Origin: an uncultured Marinoscillum sp. | GTDB taxonomy: Bacteria > Bacteroidota > Bacteroidia > Cytophagales > Cyclobacteriaceae | Length of the DNA: 37,389 bases | Direction of reading: 5' to 3' | Assembly (NCBI GenBank): GCA_902605755.1 | Contig: CACLDR010000019.1 | Location: 1-37,389, forward strand | Shown here: positions 8,985 to 18,053 of the stretch, one piece after another | How positions within the stretch are numbered: position 1 is the stretch's first letter | Layout: each line of letters starts with the position of its first letter | Made by a program: the position numbers and the translations under genes | The notes under the pieces: generated by a model | Databases searched by the model: none | What the model was told of the DNA's origin: nothing | The model's input: the letters and a program-made list of their open reading frames with translations, nothing else

Positions 8985-10387
8985 GAATTAAACAATATTA
9001 CTGGATTAAACCCCTTGCCTTTTTTTTTGTTTGTTTTTCGGCTTGTAAGACATCCGAAAAAGAGATTATCCTACCTAATTTTATAATTATCTTTGCCGAC
9101 GATTTAGGGTATGGTGATTTGAGCAGTTTTGGTCACCCAACTATCAAAACACCAAATCTCGATCAAATGGCCTATGAGGGTATGAAACTTACGCAATTCT
9201 ATGTAGCCGCATCTATTTGTACTCCTAGTCGGGCCGGACTATTGACGGGTAAATTGCCGGCTAAAATAGGAATGGCAGGGGCAAGAAGAGTTTTGTTTCC
9301 TGATTCATATGGGGGTCTCCCAACATCCGAATCAACCATCTCAAGTGTACTTAGTAGTGCAGGATATATGACGGCCTGTATAGGGAAATGGCATCTAGGA
9401 CATAAAAAAGAATTTTTACCTACTCAACATGGGTTTGATTATTATTTTGGTATACCCTATTCCAATGACATGTCGCCACCGAACAATAATTGGGATTATG
9501 CAAAGGCGGCCTTTCCTCCTTTGCCATTGATGGAAGGCACAGAAATCATTGAGTTGGAACCAGATCAAAGCCAATTAACGAGAAGATACACTGACAAAGC
9601 GCTTGAATTCATCGATAAAAATAAAAGCAAGCCATTTTTTCTGTATATGCCTCAGACTTTTCCTCATGTGCCGTTACATGTGGACAGTCAGAATGCAGGA
9701 AAAAGTAAAAGGGGCCTTTATGGAGATGTGGTCCAAGTGCTAGATAAGAGTGTAGGTGCTATTTTAGATAAACTCCAAAAACTAAATATTCATGAGAACA
9801 CTTTTGTTATTTTCACAAGTGATAACGGTCCGTGGGGCTGGGCGGGAATTAACGGAGGTTCTGCAGGACTATTGAGAGGGAAAAAAGGATCTACTTGGGA
9901 GGGAGGATTCAGAGTTCCGACCATAGCTTGGATGCCGGGCAGTATTCCCAAAAATAAAATTTTTAACGGAGTTGGAAGCACATTGGATTTATTGCCTACT
10001 TTCATGTCAATGGCTGGGATTAATTACGAGAAAGAATCATTTGATGGAAGTGATATATCCTCTAGTTTCTTTTTAGAAAAGGAGTTGTCACATCCTATTT
10101 TTTACTACAAGCAACAAGAATTGATCGCTATGCGTAATGGCGCTTGGAAAATTTTTATAAAAAATCCAAATCCTAGAGGCAAAGAATTTTCCGATGATGA
10201 TTTTCCAATTATCTTTAATCTGGATGAAGATCCTTCTGAGAAATATAATTTGGCTAAGAAAAACCCTGCCATCCTAAAAAGAATGGTTGAAGAAATAAAT
10301 CTTCATATCAAAAATAATTTGTTAAAACCTTCTTTAATTGATTCCATTGCTCCAGCTTACCAAGCGGTGTTCGATCAGTATAATTAA
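8981..10387 (+). CDS. S1 family sulfatase (arylsulfatase A-like), lipoprotein
   Basis: Third sulfatase of the locus. The N-terminus is a short lipoprotein signal (CFSAC, Cys22). D40-D41 bind the metal, C80-T-P-S-R84 is the formylglycine signature, GKWHLGH supplies the conserved Lys and His of the active site, and FTSDNGPWG carries the second metal Asp-Asn pair. At 468 residues it is a normal single-domain S1 enzyme. It belongs to the arylsulfatase A/GALNS-like type (FADDLGYGDL), unlike the two longer sulfatases upstream, so it probably acts on a different sulfate position or sugar. It is translationally coupled to the GH13 gene by ATGA overlap. It ends facing the convergent lgt gene, with an 8-bp AT hairpin over its stop codon. 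Confidence 0.93.
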   Translation: MRIKQYYWIKPLAFFFVCFSACKTSEKEIILPNFIIIFADDLGYGDLSSFGHPTIKTPNLDQMAYEGMKLTQFYVAASICTPSRAGLLTGKLPAKIGMAGARRVLFPDSYGGLPTSESTISSVLSSAGYMTACIGKWHLGHKKEFLPTQHGFDYYFGIPYSNDMSPPNNNWDYAKAAFPPLPLMEGTEIIELEPDQSQLTRRYTDKALEFIDKNKSKPFFLYMPQTFPHVPLHVDSQNAGKSKRGLYGDVVQVLDKSVGAILDKLQKLNIHENTFVIFTSDNGPWGWAGINGGSAGLLRGKKGSTWEGGFRVPTIAWMPGSIPKNKIFNGVGSTLDLLPTFMSMAGINYEKESFDGSDISSSFFLEKELSHPIFYYKQQELIAMRNGAWKIFIKNPNPRGKEFSDDDFPIIFNLDEDPSEKYNLAKKNPAILKRMVEEINLHIKNNLLKPSLIDSIAPAYQAVFDQYN

Positions 10388-10476
10388 AAAATTTAATTAT
10401 TCGGTATTTTATTTGAATCGACTTAAAGTTTTGATAAGTGATAAAGCGGATTAAATCATAATATTTCTTGTTTAGA

Positions 10477-11589
10477 TTAATTAATTGAGGGTTTTTTTAT
10501 TATAATTCGGGCGATTAAGTATATTCCTAACATAACAAACGGAAGACTCAAATACTGACCTTGATTTAACAAAAATGCATTTCCAAATGCTACATTATTC
10601 TCCTTTATCAGCTCTTGTGGTATTCTTGAACCAAAAATTACCAAAAGGAAAATACCCCATATCAGACCGCCTGGAGTATGTTCTTTCCTAATACTCCATA
10701 TCGTTATGAGAAGTATGAAGGTAATAACACAAATACCCGCTTCATAAAGTTGACTTGGATGCCTGATAATTCCTTTCATTTTAAAATAACCTAAATATCC
10801 ATGTTTGGATTTCTTTATTTCAATAGGGGTATTTGGTGGAGCTATCAAGTTGGGTAGTTTTTGTTTTTTTAACAATAATGGTTTTATATTCTTTACAAAT
10901 ATACTTTCTGCAATAGCTCTATTTACAATTTGCTTTTTTAGCTTTATTTCAAGGGTAAGTACGGGATAATTATTCTCTTTGTATTGATCATTATTTATTA
11001 CTGAAATTGAATGAATGGCGGGAATTCGATCTTTTATATGCTGTGTTTTAGCAGCAACAAAAATGACTCCAAAGTTTGATTTTGTAGGTTTTCCAATCAT
11101 TTCACTGTTCATGAAATTACCTACACGAATAAATATCGAGCCTAAAGCAACGACAATTGCTATTCTATCAACTATTTGCAACCAACTGTGGCCTTGTCTG
11201 TTGTATTTTTTGATTCGGATTTTTATAATAGAGAGTTCAAGTCTGTAAACATAAAACCAGATGGCAACTAAAATTCCAAGAGCACAGCCATGAGAAGAAA
11301 GGCCACCTTCCCAAATTTTTAATATGCTAATAGGGTTATTAAAATATTTGAAGGGCTCGTAAAAAACAACATGACCTATCCTTGCTCCAATGACGGTGCC
11401 TAATATGATATATAAAAGCAGATAATCTAAATTATTCCTCACTCTGCTTTCTGCTCTGTAAATACCAAAAATCACAAACCGACTAATAATAAATCCACTT
11501 GCAAATAAAAAGCTATACCAAAGCACAGATATAGTACCTATTTTTAAAAAAATAGGATTCGGATTCCAAACGATATAATTAAGATACAT
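10477..11589 (-). CDS. lgt: Prolipoprotein diacylglyceryl transferase (Lgt), long form
   Basis: Integral inner-membrane enzyme that moves diacylglycerol from phosphatidylglycerol to the lipobox Cys of prolipoproteins, the first step of lipoprotein maturation. Family marks: GARIGHVVFYE (68-78), GGLSSHG (95-101), the signature RVGNFMNSEMIG (155-166, equivalent to E. coli Arg143), RHPSQLYEA (276-284) and SRIPQE with R322 and E326 (E. coli Arg239 region). All key residues are present. At 370 residues it is about 80 longer than E. coli Lgt. Much of the extra lies in a basic, probably periplasmic stretch between about 178 and 270, before HPSQLYE. It stands alone on the - strand between two PUL operons whose products include several lipoproteins. 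Whether it is the only lgt of the genome cannot be told. Confidence 0.9.
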   Translation of the reverse strand: MYLNYIVWNPNPIFLKIGTISVLWYSFLFASGFIISRFVIFGIYRAESRVRNNLDYLLLYIILGTVIGARIGHVVFYEPFKYFNNPISILKIWEGGLSSHGCALGILVAIWFYVYRLELSIIKIRIKKYNRQGHSWLQIVDRIAIVVALGSIFIRVGNFMNSEMIGKPTKSNFGVIFVAAKTQHIKDRIPAIHSISVINNDQYKENNYPVLTLEIKLKKQIVNRAIAESIFVKNIKPLLLKKQKLPNLIAPPNTPIEIKKSKHGYLGYFKMKGIIRHPSQLYEAGICVITFILLITIWSIRKEHTPGGLIWGIFLLVIFGSRIPQELIKENNVAFGNAFLLNQGQYLSLPFVMLGIYLIARIIIKKPSIN

Positions 11590-11740
11590 TTATCGCAATT
11601 TTTAGCAATTGTTTACATTGTTCATAATACTAAATTTAAAATTAATTTTTTAATGGTGAAAAGGTTTATTTTCCTCTCTTGGGGGTTAGAACCTATTTTT
11701 TCGTTATAACTATGATTCTATTTTCAAATAAAATCCTCCA

Positions 11741-12754
11741 TTGGACAATAAGATAACAAACATAATACTACGTATTTTGACAGGTGAAGCTTCAAAGGAA
11801 GAAAACATAATGTTGAAAGAGTGGATGGATAAAGATCCAGATAGTTATAGGAAATATGAAGCCTTTCGTAGTTATTGGTCTGAACAAAATTATGATCTTT
11901 GTAAAGATAAAATTTTGAAGAATGTGAAGCGTAGGATTTCAGATGAAAAGCGTCAAATACAATTCAAAAGATTGAAACAATCTAAAGCAATCGACTATTA
12001 TAAAATGTGGTTTAAGGTAGCCTCATCAATAGTGATAATCAGTATATTTTCGGCATATTTATTTCAAACCGAAATGTATGCCCGAATCACTACCAGTGAT
12101 CAAAAACAAATAATAACTAAAAAAAATCCTTTTGGACAGAAATCAACGATATATCTATTTGACGGTTCAATAGTATACCTTAATTCAGGAAGCAGTGTAA
12201 GTTATCTTAAAGGATTCACTAAAGATAAACGACAAATAGAATTGTCAGGAGAAGCTTATTTTGAAGTCGCTCGAGATGATAATCGTCCATTCACTGTCAT
12301 TGCGCACGGAGTTAAGACAACTGCTCTAGGCACTATGTTTAATGTTAATGCATATTCAAAAAAAGAAGTAATTGTGTCTTTAGCTGAAGGTAAAGTGCAA
12401 ATTGAGTTTCATAATGAGCCTGAAGGTTATCAGGATCAATATCTGGTGGCTGGAGAGCAGGTGGCATATAATAGTGATCTCAAAACAATCAAAAGAGGAC
12501 TATTTAATCCAAAAATTAATGCCTGGAAAGATGGTGTTTTATTTTTTGAAAATGCGAGTCAAAAAGAGGTATTCGAAGCATTAGAATTGTGGTATGGATT
12601 TAGTTTCTTGATAAGTGAGCCTTTTGAAGATGAATGGCGTATTAATGCAAGCTACGATAATCAAAATTTACATTGGGTTTTGGGATCATTAGGATATATT
12701 CAAGGATTTGATTTCGAAATATTAGATAAAAAAGTAGTGATCAAAAATAAATGA
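11741..12754 (+). CDS. FecR family anti-sigma factor
   Basis: Inner-membrane regulator that passes a signal from a TonB-dependent receptor to an ECF sigma factor. The cytoplasmic N-terminus (1-85) has the anti-sigma pattern LTGEASKEEN...LKEWMDKDPD; a single membrane segment lies at about 91-108; the FecR domain covers about 125-225 (LSGEAYFEVARD, VKTTALGTMFNV); and a DUF4974-type domain covers about 265-335. The TTG at 11741 is chosen because a stop lies 10 bases upstream in frame and the next ATG would delete part of the anti-sigma motif. It is followed after 7 bases by the susC gene, whose product has an STN domain, the usual partner. The expected ECF sigma gene is not upstream; the divergent lgt is there instead. 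Confidence 0.9.
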   Translation: MDNKITNIILRILTGEASKEENIMLKEWMDKDPDSYRKYEAFRSYWSEQNYDLCKDKILKNVKRRISDEKRQIQFKRLKQSKAIDYYKMWFKVASSIVIISIFSAYLFQTEMYARITTSDQKQIITKKNPFGQKSTIYLFDGSIVYLNSGSSVSYLKGFTKDKRQIELSGEAYFEVARDDNRPFTVIAHGVKTTALGTMFNVNAYSKKEVIVSLAEGKVQIEFHNEPEGYQDQYLVAGEQVAYNSDLKTIKRGLFNPKINAWKDGVLFFENASQKEVFEALELWYGFSFLISEPFEDEWRINASYDNQNLHWVLGSLGYIQGFDFEILDKKVVIKNK

Positions 12755-12761
12755 AATAAAG

Positions 12762-15700
12762 ATGTTCTCATTTCAAATTTCTCAAAAAAAGATTCTGCAC
12801 CACAGAGTCTTAAAATTTAGTACCCATCTGTTATTTATTATGAGCCTTTTTATCTGGCTTTCTCAGGAGGGGGTATTGGCTAAAGATAATAGTAGTCCAC
12901 AGAATAGCAACTTTAAAAGTATTAAAAAAGTAAAAATTAATCTTGTTTTAATAAACGATGATATAAGATCAACCTTTAAAAAAATAGAAAATATAACACC
13001 ATTCTTATTTGCTTATGATGAGAAAGACGTTCAAAAAAATAGATATTTCAATGGCTCATATATAAATCAATCAGTTTACGAAGTATTGGTCGACATAGCC
13101 AGAAAATCTAAATTTAATTTCCAGCAAGTCAATCAAAGTATTAATGTTCAGATGAATACCTCAGAAAAGGAATCAGATCTGGTCATGTCTAAACAAGAAC
13201 GGAGTGTATCAGGGATTGTATACGATGAAAATAATGAAGGGATACCAGGGGTCAATGTTGTTATTAAGGGCACGTCTTCCGGAACTATAACCGACTATGA
13301 AGGTTATTACCGACTAAATGTTCCTGATGAAAATATTACTTTAGTATTTAGCGCAATCGGTTATGATGATCAAGAGATTTTGATTGGTGCAAGATCCGTA
13401 ATAGATGTAACATTGGGAGTAAATGTAAAAGAGTTAGAGGAGGTTGTGGTAATGGGATATGGTACTCAGATTAAACGTAAAATGACCAGTTCCGTTTCTA
13501 GGGTTAATGTCGAGAAGTTAAATTCTGCTGCTACGAACTCATTTGAAGGAGGATTACAAGGGATTGTTCCAGGAGTCCAAGTAACTACAAGTAGTGCCTT
13601 GGGAGGATCTGCTATCCGGGTGCGAATCAGAGGTACTTCATCTGTTAGCGCAAATAGTGAACCACTTTATGTGATAGATGGGATCCCAATTGAAAGTGGA
13701 GAAATTAGTACATCGCAACCGGGAGGAGGCATACAAGAATGGAATTTACAACAAGCGGCTAATACAAATGTGTTAGCAAGTTTAAATCCAGCAGATATAG
13801 AATCCATGGAAGTCTTAAAAGATGCGGCTGCAGCTGCAATATATGGCTCCAGGGGGGCAAATGGTGTCGTATTGATAACTACTAAAAATGGGAAATCTGG
13901 GGATACTCAAGTTTCGTTATCTGGTTCATTTGGGCTATCAGAGGCCACCAACAAAATTGATTTACTCAATGCTGAGCAATATTTAATTTTGGCCAAAAAG
14001 GCATGGTATAACTCTGGTTTTGATGTGGCTGATTTTTGGGCTAATAGTGGCGTATTGGTTGACGGTCTTACTCAAGAGCAAGCAGAGACCACAGATACTG
14101 ATTGGGTTGATCAAGTTTTACAAGTAGGGCAAGTCGCCGATTATAATGTTTCTATATCAGGAGGTAGTGAAAAAACTACTTTTTTTTTAAGTGCAAATAT
14201 TAAAGATCAAACCACCATTTTAAGAGGGAATAAATATCAACGATTTGGTACGCGACTTAATGTTGACCATGAAATAAGTGAAAAGCTATCGATAGGTGGA
14301 CGTCTGATGCTTACTTATATCAATGATAAGCAAGTTCCGACCAATTGGGCTGGTGGTGTTAGTAATGTTTCTGAAATGCTTCCTATTTGGCCAGTGAGAA
14401 AAGAAGATGGATCATATTTTAATGTCTCTGACGAACAACCAGTTGCGGGTGTTGATTTAAGAACAATTAACTTAAAAAGCAATCAAATATTAGGTAACTG
14501 GTATTTTAAGTATAAAATTCTAGATGCATTGAGTTTTAGATCAGAGCTCGGTAGTAATTTATTGTTCAATGATGATTTTCATTTTCGTGATGGTCAAATT
14601 ACGAGCCATGGTAGATCTGTAGCATCTACAGTTAATGGAAAGCGTATGGGTTATAATTGGAAGAATATTGTGAATTTTACAAAAACTTTTGGCCAGCATA
14701 GCTTAGATCTATTGGGAGCATCAGAAATGCAATCTTATACGTCTAAATTAAATTCTGTATTTGGGGATACATTTATCAATTCTACTCTTACTAGACCTCA
14801 AGATGCGGCCATAATTAATGCAGCAAATAGTGAATCAGCTTACTCGTTTTTGTCCTATATAAGTCGTGTAAATTATGACTTTCAAGGTCGTTATATTTTA
14901 TCTTTAAGTTTCAGGGCCGATGGCTCTTCTCGGTTTGGTCCAGATAATAGATGGGGATATTTTCCTGCTCTTTCACTTGGATGGGTATTAAGTGATGAAG
15001 ACTTTTTTTCTACGCTCGCTACAGCTGTAAATTTTTTGAAAATTCGGATGAGTTATGGATTGGTGGGTAATTCTGAAATTGGGGACTACTCATACCTTTC
15101 TACCTATGGAACATCAACGTATAATGCCAATACGGGTTTGGGTATTTCTAATGTCGGGGATGATGAGTTGGGTTGGGAAACAACTTCTCAACTTAATTTA
15201 GGAGTTACTTTCGAGATTTTAGAAGGGAGAATTAGTGGAGAGTTTGATGTTTACGATAAGACAACCAATGATTTACTTTTGCCCTTCCCAGTATCACAAA
15301 TGACTGGAGTTTCGTTGGTGACAAGAAATGCTGGTACATTGACTAATAAAGGTTATGATTTAATGGTTAACTCTGTTAACATCAACAGAAGTTCGTTTAA
15401 ATGGTCGAGTACTGTTACTCTGAATTACAATGAGAACTTGGTTACCAGTCTTGGCGATGAACTTATTGAAGATGGCATTTCTGCTAGTCTTGGCTTAGGG
15501 GGTATTTCAATTTTTCCTGGTTATCCCGTCGGTGTAAATCAATTAGTTGAGTGGGTTGGAGTAGATCAAATTACAGGTGAGGATACTTATAAGGATTTGG
15601 AGGGAAATGTATTGAGTTACAGCCAAGCAATTGAAGATTATGGTAGCTTTGCACTTTTCGAACAGGCCAATAGACGACCTATGGGAAATCCTTGGCCAAA

Positions 15701-16208
15701 TTATACTGGAGGTTTGGAAAACAGATTTAGCTTTAAAAAATTTTATGGGAGTGTTCTTTTCACTTTTGCTACGGGTCAAACCTATGAAGATGGATACATG
15801 AAGGCCTTAACGCAACCTTTTGGTGGGAATAAGCTAAATCCACCAACTCATATGTTGAACTCATGGAGCTCACCAGATGGTAACGCATCTGATGTCTCAC
15901 AGGTAAATACTAGCAATGTTTTTTGGGAGGGAACCTCTGAGCATCTATATAGCACAGATTATTTAAGATTAAGAGATTTGACAATAGGGTATAAAATAAC
16001 TACGCGAAGTACGAAAGTAAAAGGATTTGATATCTCTTTAAAAATGGTCAATGCCCTAACTTTTACCAAGGCGCCTAATTTTTTCTGGGATCCTGAATTT
16101 ACTGGTGTTGTGCAAAGTCGTCAAGCCAATAATATTGGAGCAGGAGGAGCTTTTAAGCAATCTCCGCAGGCAAAATCAGTAATTTTGGGTCTAGTTATTA
16201 ATCTATAA
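12762..16208 (+). CDS. SusC-like TonB-dependent outer-membrane receptor with STN domain
   Basis: Imports oligosaccharides through the outer membrane using TonB energy, in complex with the SusD-like protein encoded next. Domain order: signal peptide (to about 40, ending near VLA), STN/secretin-like signalling domain (about 58-128), carboxypeptidase-regulatory-like beta domain (about 148-218, VSGIVYDENNEGIPGVNV), the LEEVVVMGYGTQ segment typical of the SusC plug start (225-236), the plug with DAAAAAIYGSRGANGVVLIT, and the barrel to the C-terminus at 1148. The STN domain marks this as a transducer receptor that signals to FecR as well as transporting. Length is in the normal SusC range. It is 7 bases from fecR and 2 bases from susD, clearly one operon. 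Confidence 0.96.
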   Translation: MFSFQISQKKILHHRVLKFSTHLLFIMSLFIWLSQEGVLAKDNSSPQNSNFKSIKKVKINLVLINDDIRSTFKKIENITPFLFAYDEKDVQKNRYFNGSYINQSVYEVLVDIARKSKFNFQQVNQSINVQMNTSEKESDLVMSKQERSVSGIVYDENNEGIPGVNVVIKGTSSGTITDYEGYYRLNVPDENITLVFSAIGYDDQEILIGARSVIDVTLGVNVKELEEVVVMGYGTQIKRKMTSSVSRVNVEKLNSAATNSFEGGLQGIVPGVQVTTSSALGGSAIRVRIRGTSSVSANSEPLYVIDGIPIESGEISTSQPGGGIQEWNLQQAANTNVLASLNPADIESMEVLKDAAAAAIYGSRGANGVVLITTKNGKSGDTQVSLSGSFGLSEATNKIDLLNAEQYLILAKKAWYNSGFDVADFWANSGVLVDGLTQEQAETTDTDWVDQVLQVGQVADYNVSISGGSEKTTFFLSANIKDQTTILRGNKYQRFGTRLNVDHEISEKLSIGGRLMLTYINDKQVPTNWAGGVSNVSEMLPIWPVRKEDGSYFNVSDEQPVAGVDLRTINLKSNQILGNWYFKYKILDALSFRSELGSNLLFNDDFHFRDGQITSHGRSVASTVNGKRMGYNWKNIVNFTKTFGQHSLDLLGASEMQSYTSKLNSVFGDTFINSTLTRPQDAAIINAANSESAYSFLSYISRVNYDFQGRYILSLSFRADGSSRFGPDNRWGYFPALSLGWVLSDEDFFSTLATAVNFLKIRMSYGLVGNSEIGDYSYLSTYGTSTYNANTGLGISNVGDDELGWETTSQLNLGVTFEILEGRISGEFDVYDKTTNDLLLPFPVSQMTGVSLVTRNAGTLTNKGYDLMVNSVNINRSSFKWSSTVTLNYNENLVTSLGDELIEDGISASLGLGGISIFPGYPVGVNQLVEWVGVDQITGEDTYKDLEGNVLSYSQAIEDYGSFALFEQANRRPMGNPWPNYTGGLENRFSFKKFYGSVLFTFATGQTYEDGYMKALTQPFGGNKLNPPTHMLNSWSSPDGNASDVSQVNTSNVFWEGTSEHLYSTDYLRLRDLTIGYKITTRSTKVKGFDISLKMVNALTFTKAPNFFWDPEFTGVVQSRQANNIGAGGAFKQSPQAKSVILGLVINL

Positions 16209-16210
16209 TT

Positions 16211-17569
16211 ATGTATAGGATGAAAAAGTTAGTCATAATATTCGTTTCTACAATTTTTTGGTCATGCGGAGATGATTTTTTAGATAATCCTCCCAATATT
16301 GGATTGACTCCTGATAAATTAACTGATTTGGCTTCTGCTAAGGCATTATTATATGGGGCATATGCACAAATTAGACCATTTGTCCATCAATCAGCGTTGT
16401 ATTCTGCAGGAATGATGCGAGATGTTGTCAATAGAAATAGGGGAGAGTACGATAATTTTTATGGTCATGAAATAAGCGCCAATATGACATCCTGGCAATA
16501 TACATCTGGGTTTACAGCTCTCGGAACCGTAAATAAAATTTTTGCAGATGAGTTAGCTAATACGGCAGCGACAGATGCGGATAAGTCAGCAGTGCTGGCA
16601 GATGCTCATTTTTTGCGAGCTTTGATCTATTTTGATTTAAATAATTACTGGGGAGATCCTATTACAGACTACACTGTACCTTTACTTGAGTTACCTTTGA
16701 GCATAGACGATCGGGTATCATGCGCGAAGACTTCCCAGCTCAGTGCGTTCATTGAATCTGAAATTGAGACTGCCAGAGCTCATTTCCAAGAAGCATCATC
16801 TGGGGTTTCCAACTATTATGCTGCTACTGCACTTGCAGCTAGGATTTACTTTTTTCACGAAAAATACGATTCTGCATATGCTCGAGCCAATGAAGTAATT
16901 ACGAGCGGTCAATACTCATTAGAGTCTGACGTAAGGGAAGTTTTTACTGCACCAGGGAATTCAAATGAAATCATATTCAAAATTATGTTCAATTCTGTGG
17001 ATGGCTCAGGAGTGAGTCCCTCTGCCCGTATTTTTGAGGCTTATCAAGCGTCACCAACTTTAGGTTTTTATAGTATGAACCCCAATGGAGTAGCTGCAGA
17101 AATGATTATGGATGAAGACGATGCACGTTATACTGGTCTTTATTCTTCTGATGATAATTATATATACGTTGAGAAATATTCTACTGATCAAATGCATTAT
17201 CAATACATTCGATTGGCTGAAATGCACTTAACTAGAGCAGAGGCAAATATAATGGTAAATGGCTCTGTAAACCAACAAGACGTAGATGATATTAATGCAT
17301 TAAGAAACAGGGCGAAACCATCTTCGGTATTAACTTCTATTCCTACAAAAGGTCAAGCACTTAATATGCTTTTTGAAGATCGCACTAAGGAATTAGCTTT
17401 TGAGTTGGGAGATCATTTTCTTAATACTAAGCGTTTGAAATTTGGAATTATTAGGACTCAAGATGAAGGAGAGGGATTTAAAACTTATTCAGAATGGATA
17501 GAATTATTGTTATATCCATTCCCTGCAAACGAAGTGGATATACATGGTTTAACTAGATCAGGAAATTAA
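16211..17569 (+). CDS. SusD/RagB-like outer-membrane glycan-binding lipoprotein
   Basis: Surface lipoprotein that forms the lid of the SusC barrel and binds the glycan. The signal ends IFWSC (Cys19 from the first Met), followed by GDDFLDNPP, the classical start of SusD proteins. TPR-like helices follow (ADAHFLRALIYFDLNNYWGD) and the C-terminal RagB/SusD part contains YIRLAEMHLTRAEA and LFEDRTKELAFE-GDHF, both characteristic. At 452 residues it is slightly short for the family but complete. ATG at 16211 or 16220 (MKKLVI) can serve; the second gives the more usual signal peptide. Its stop overlaps the next ATG by one base (TAATG). Confidence 0.95.
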   Translation: MYRMKKLVIIFVSTIFWSCGDDFLDNPPNIGLTPDKLTDLASAKALLYGAYAQIRPFVHQSALYSAGMMRDVVNRNRGEYDNFYGHEISANMTSWQYTSGFTALGTVNKIFADELANTAATDADKSAVLADAHFLRALIYFDLNNYWGDPITDYTVPLLELPLSIDDRVSCAKTSQLSAFIESEIETARAHFQEASSGVSNYYAATALAARIYFFHEKYDSAYARANEVITSGQYSLESDVREVFTAPGNSNEIIFKIMFNSVDGSGVSPSARIFEAYQASPTLGFYSMNPNGVAAEMIMDEDDARYTGLYSSDDNYIYVEKYSTDQMHYQYIRLAEMHLTRAEANIMVNGSVNQQDVDDINALRNRAKPSSVLTSIPTKGQALNMLFEDRTKELAFELGDHFLNTKRLKFGIIRTQDEGEGFKTYSEWIELLLYPFPANEVDIHGLTRSGN

Positions 17570-18027
17570 TGGGGATTAAAAAAATTATTGTGGCATTTGC
17601 TATACTGAGCCTATTTAAATGTGATGAAAAGTGGCCTATTAACGAGGAGTTACTGAGCAGTGCTTCACCTGATATTTCAGGTTCTTGGTCAATTTCCAGT
17701 GTAGAGCAGAATGAGATAGATATTTCGAATAATTATAATTTCGACTCATTTGTAATTGTTTTAAACTATGCTAATGGTCTTCCGTCAGATTTTTCCATAA
17801 ATTCTGATGGTCCCGTACCATTTCCAGCTATGCAGAGTACAGGTTCATGGCATTTTGATAATGAATTATATCCAAGTAAGATGTATTTCGTTTACGGAGA
17901 TACTGCTATCTCGACAGTAGACCAACCTTTATTGACTACTGGGAATGATGAATTTCATTTAGAGTTTAATTTGGGTTGTAGTGATGTTTCATATATTTAT
18001 CATTTTACTAAAAATAGCACATTGTGA
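17569..18027 (+). CDS. Small secreted protein in SusE position, DUF5004-like (lipocalin-like)
   Basis: A 152-residue protein starting with a short hydrophobic signal (MGIKKIIVAFAILSLFKC). The likely lipid-bearing Cys18 has Lys just before it, atypical for a lipobox, and is followed by the acidic D-E often seen in surface lipoproteins of this phylum. The mature part begins with DISGSWSISSVEQNEIDISN, the pattern of DUF5004/lipocalin-like domains that open with a G-x-W strand. Placed directly after SusD and translationally coupled both ways, it occupies the SusE-like slot, so an accessory glycan-binding role is the best guess. The family call is by resemblance only; no catalytic motif is seen. 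Confidence 0.62.
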   Translation: MGIKKIIVAFAILSLFKCDEKWPINEELLSSASPDISGSWSISSVEQNEIDISNNYNFDSFVIVLNYANGLPSDFSINSDGPVPFPAMQSTGSWHFDNELYPSKMYFVYGDTAISTVDQPLLTTGNDEFHLEFNLGCSDVSYIYHFTKNSTL

Positions 18028-18053
18028 GAATTATAAGTTTATTATTAAAAAAG

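Noticed and set aside
10381-10399. Intrinsic terminator after the third sulfatase
   Set aside because: The 8-bp stem is made only of A-T pairs and overlaps the stop codon without a clear T run, so it is too weak to list as a terminator.
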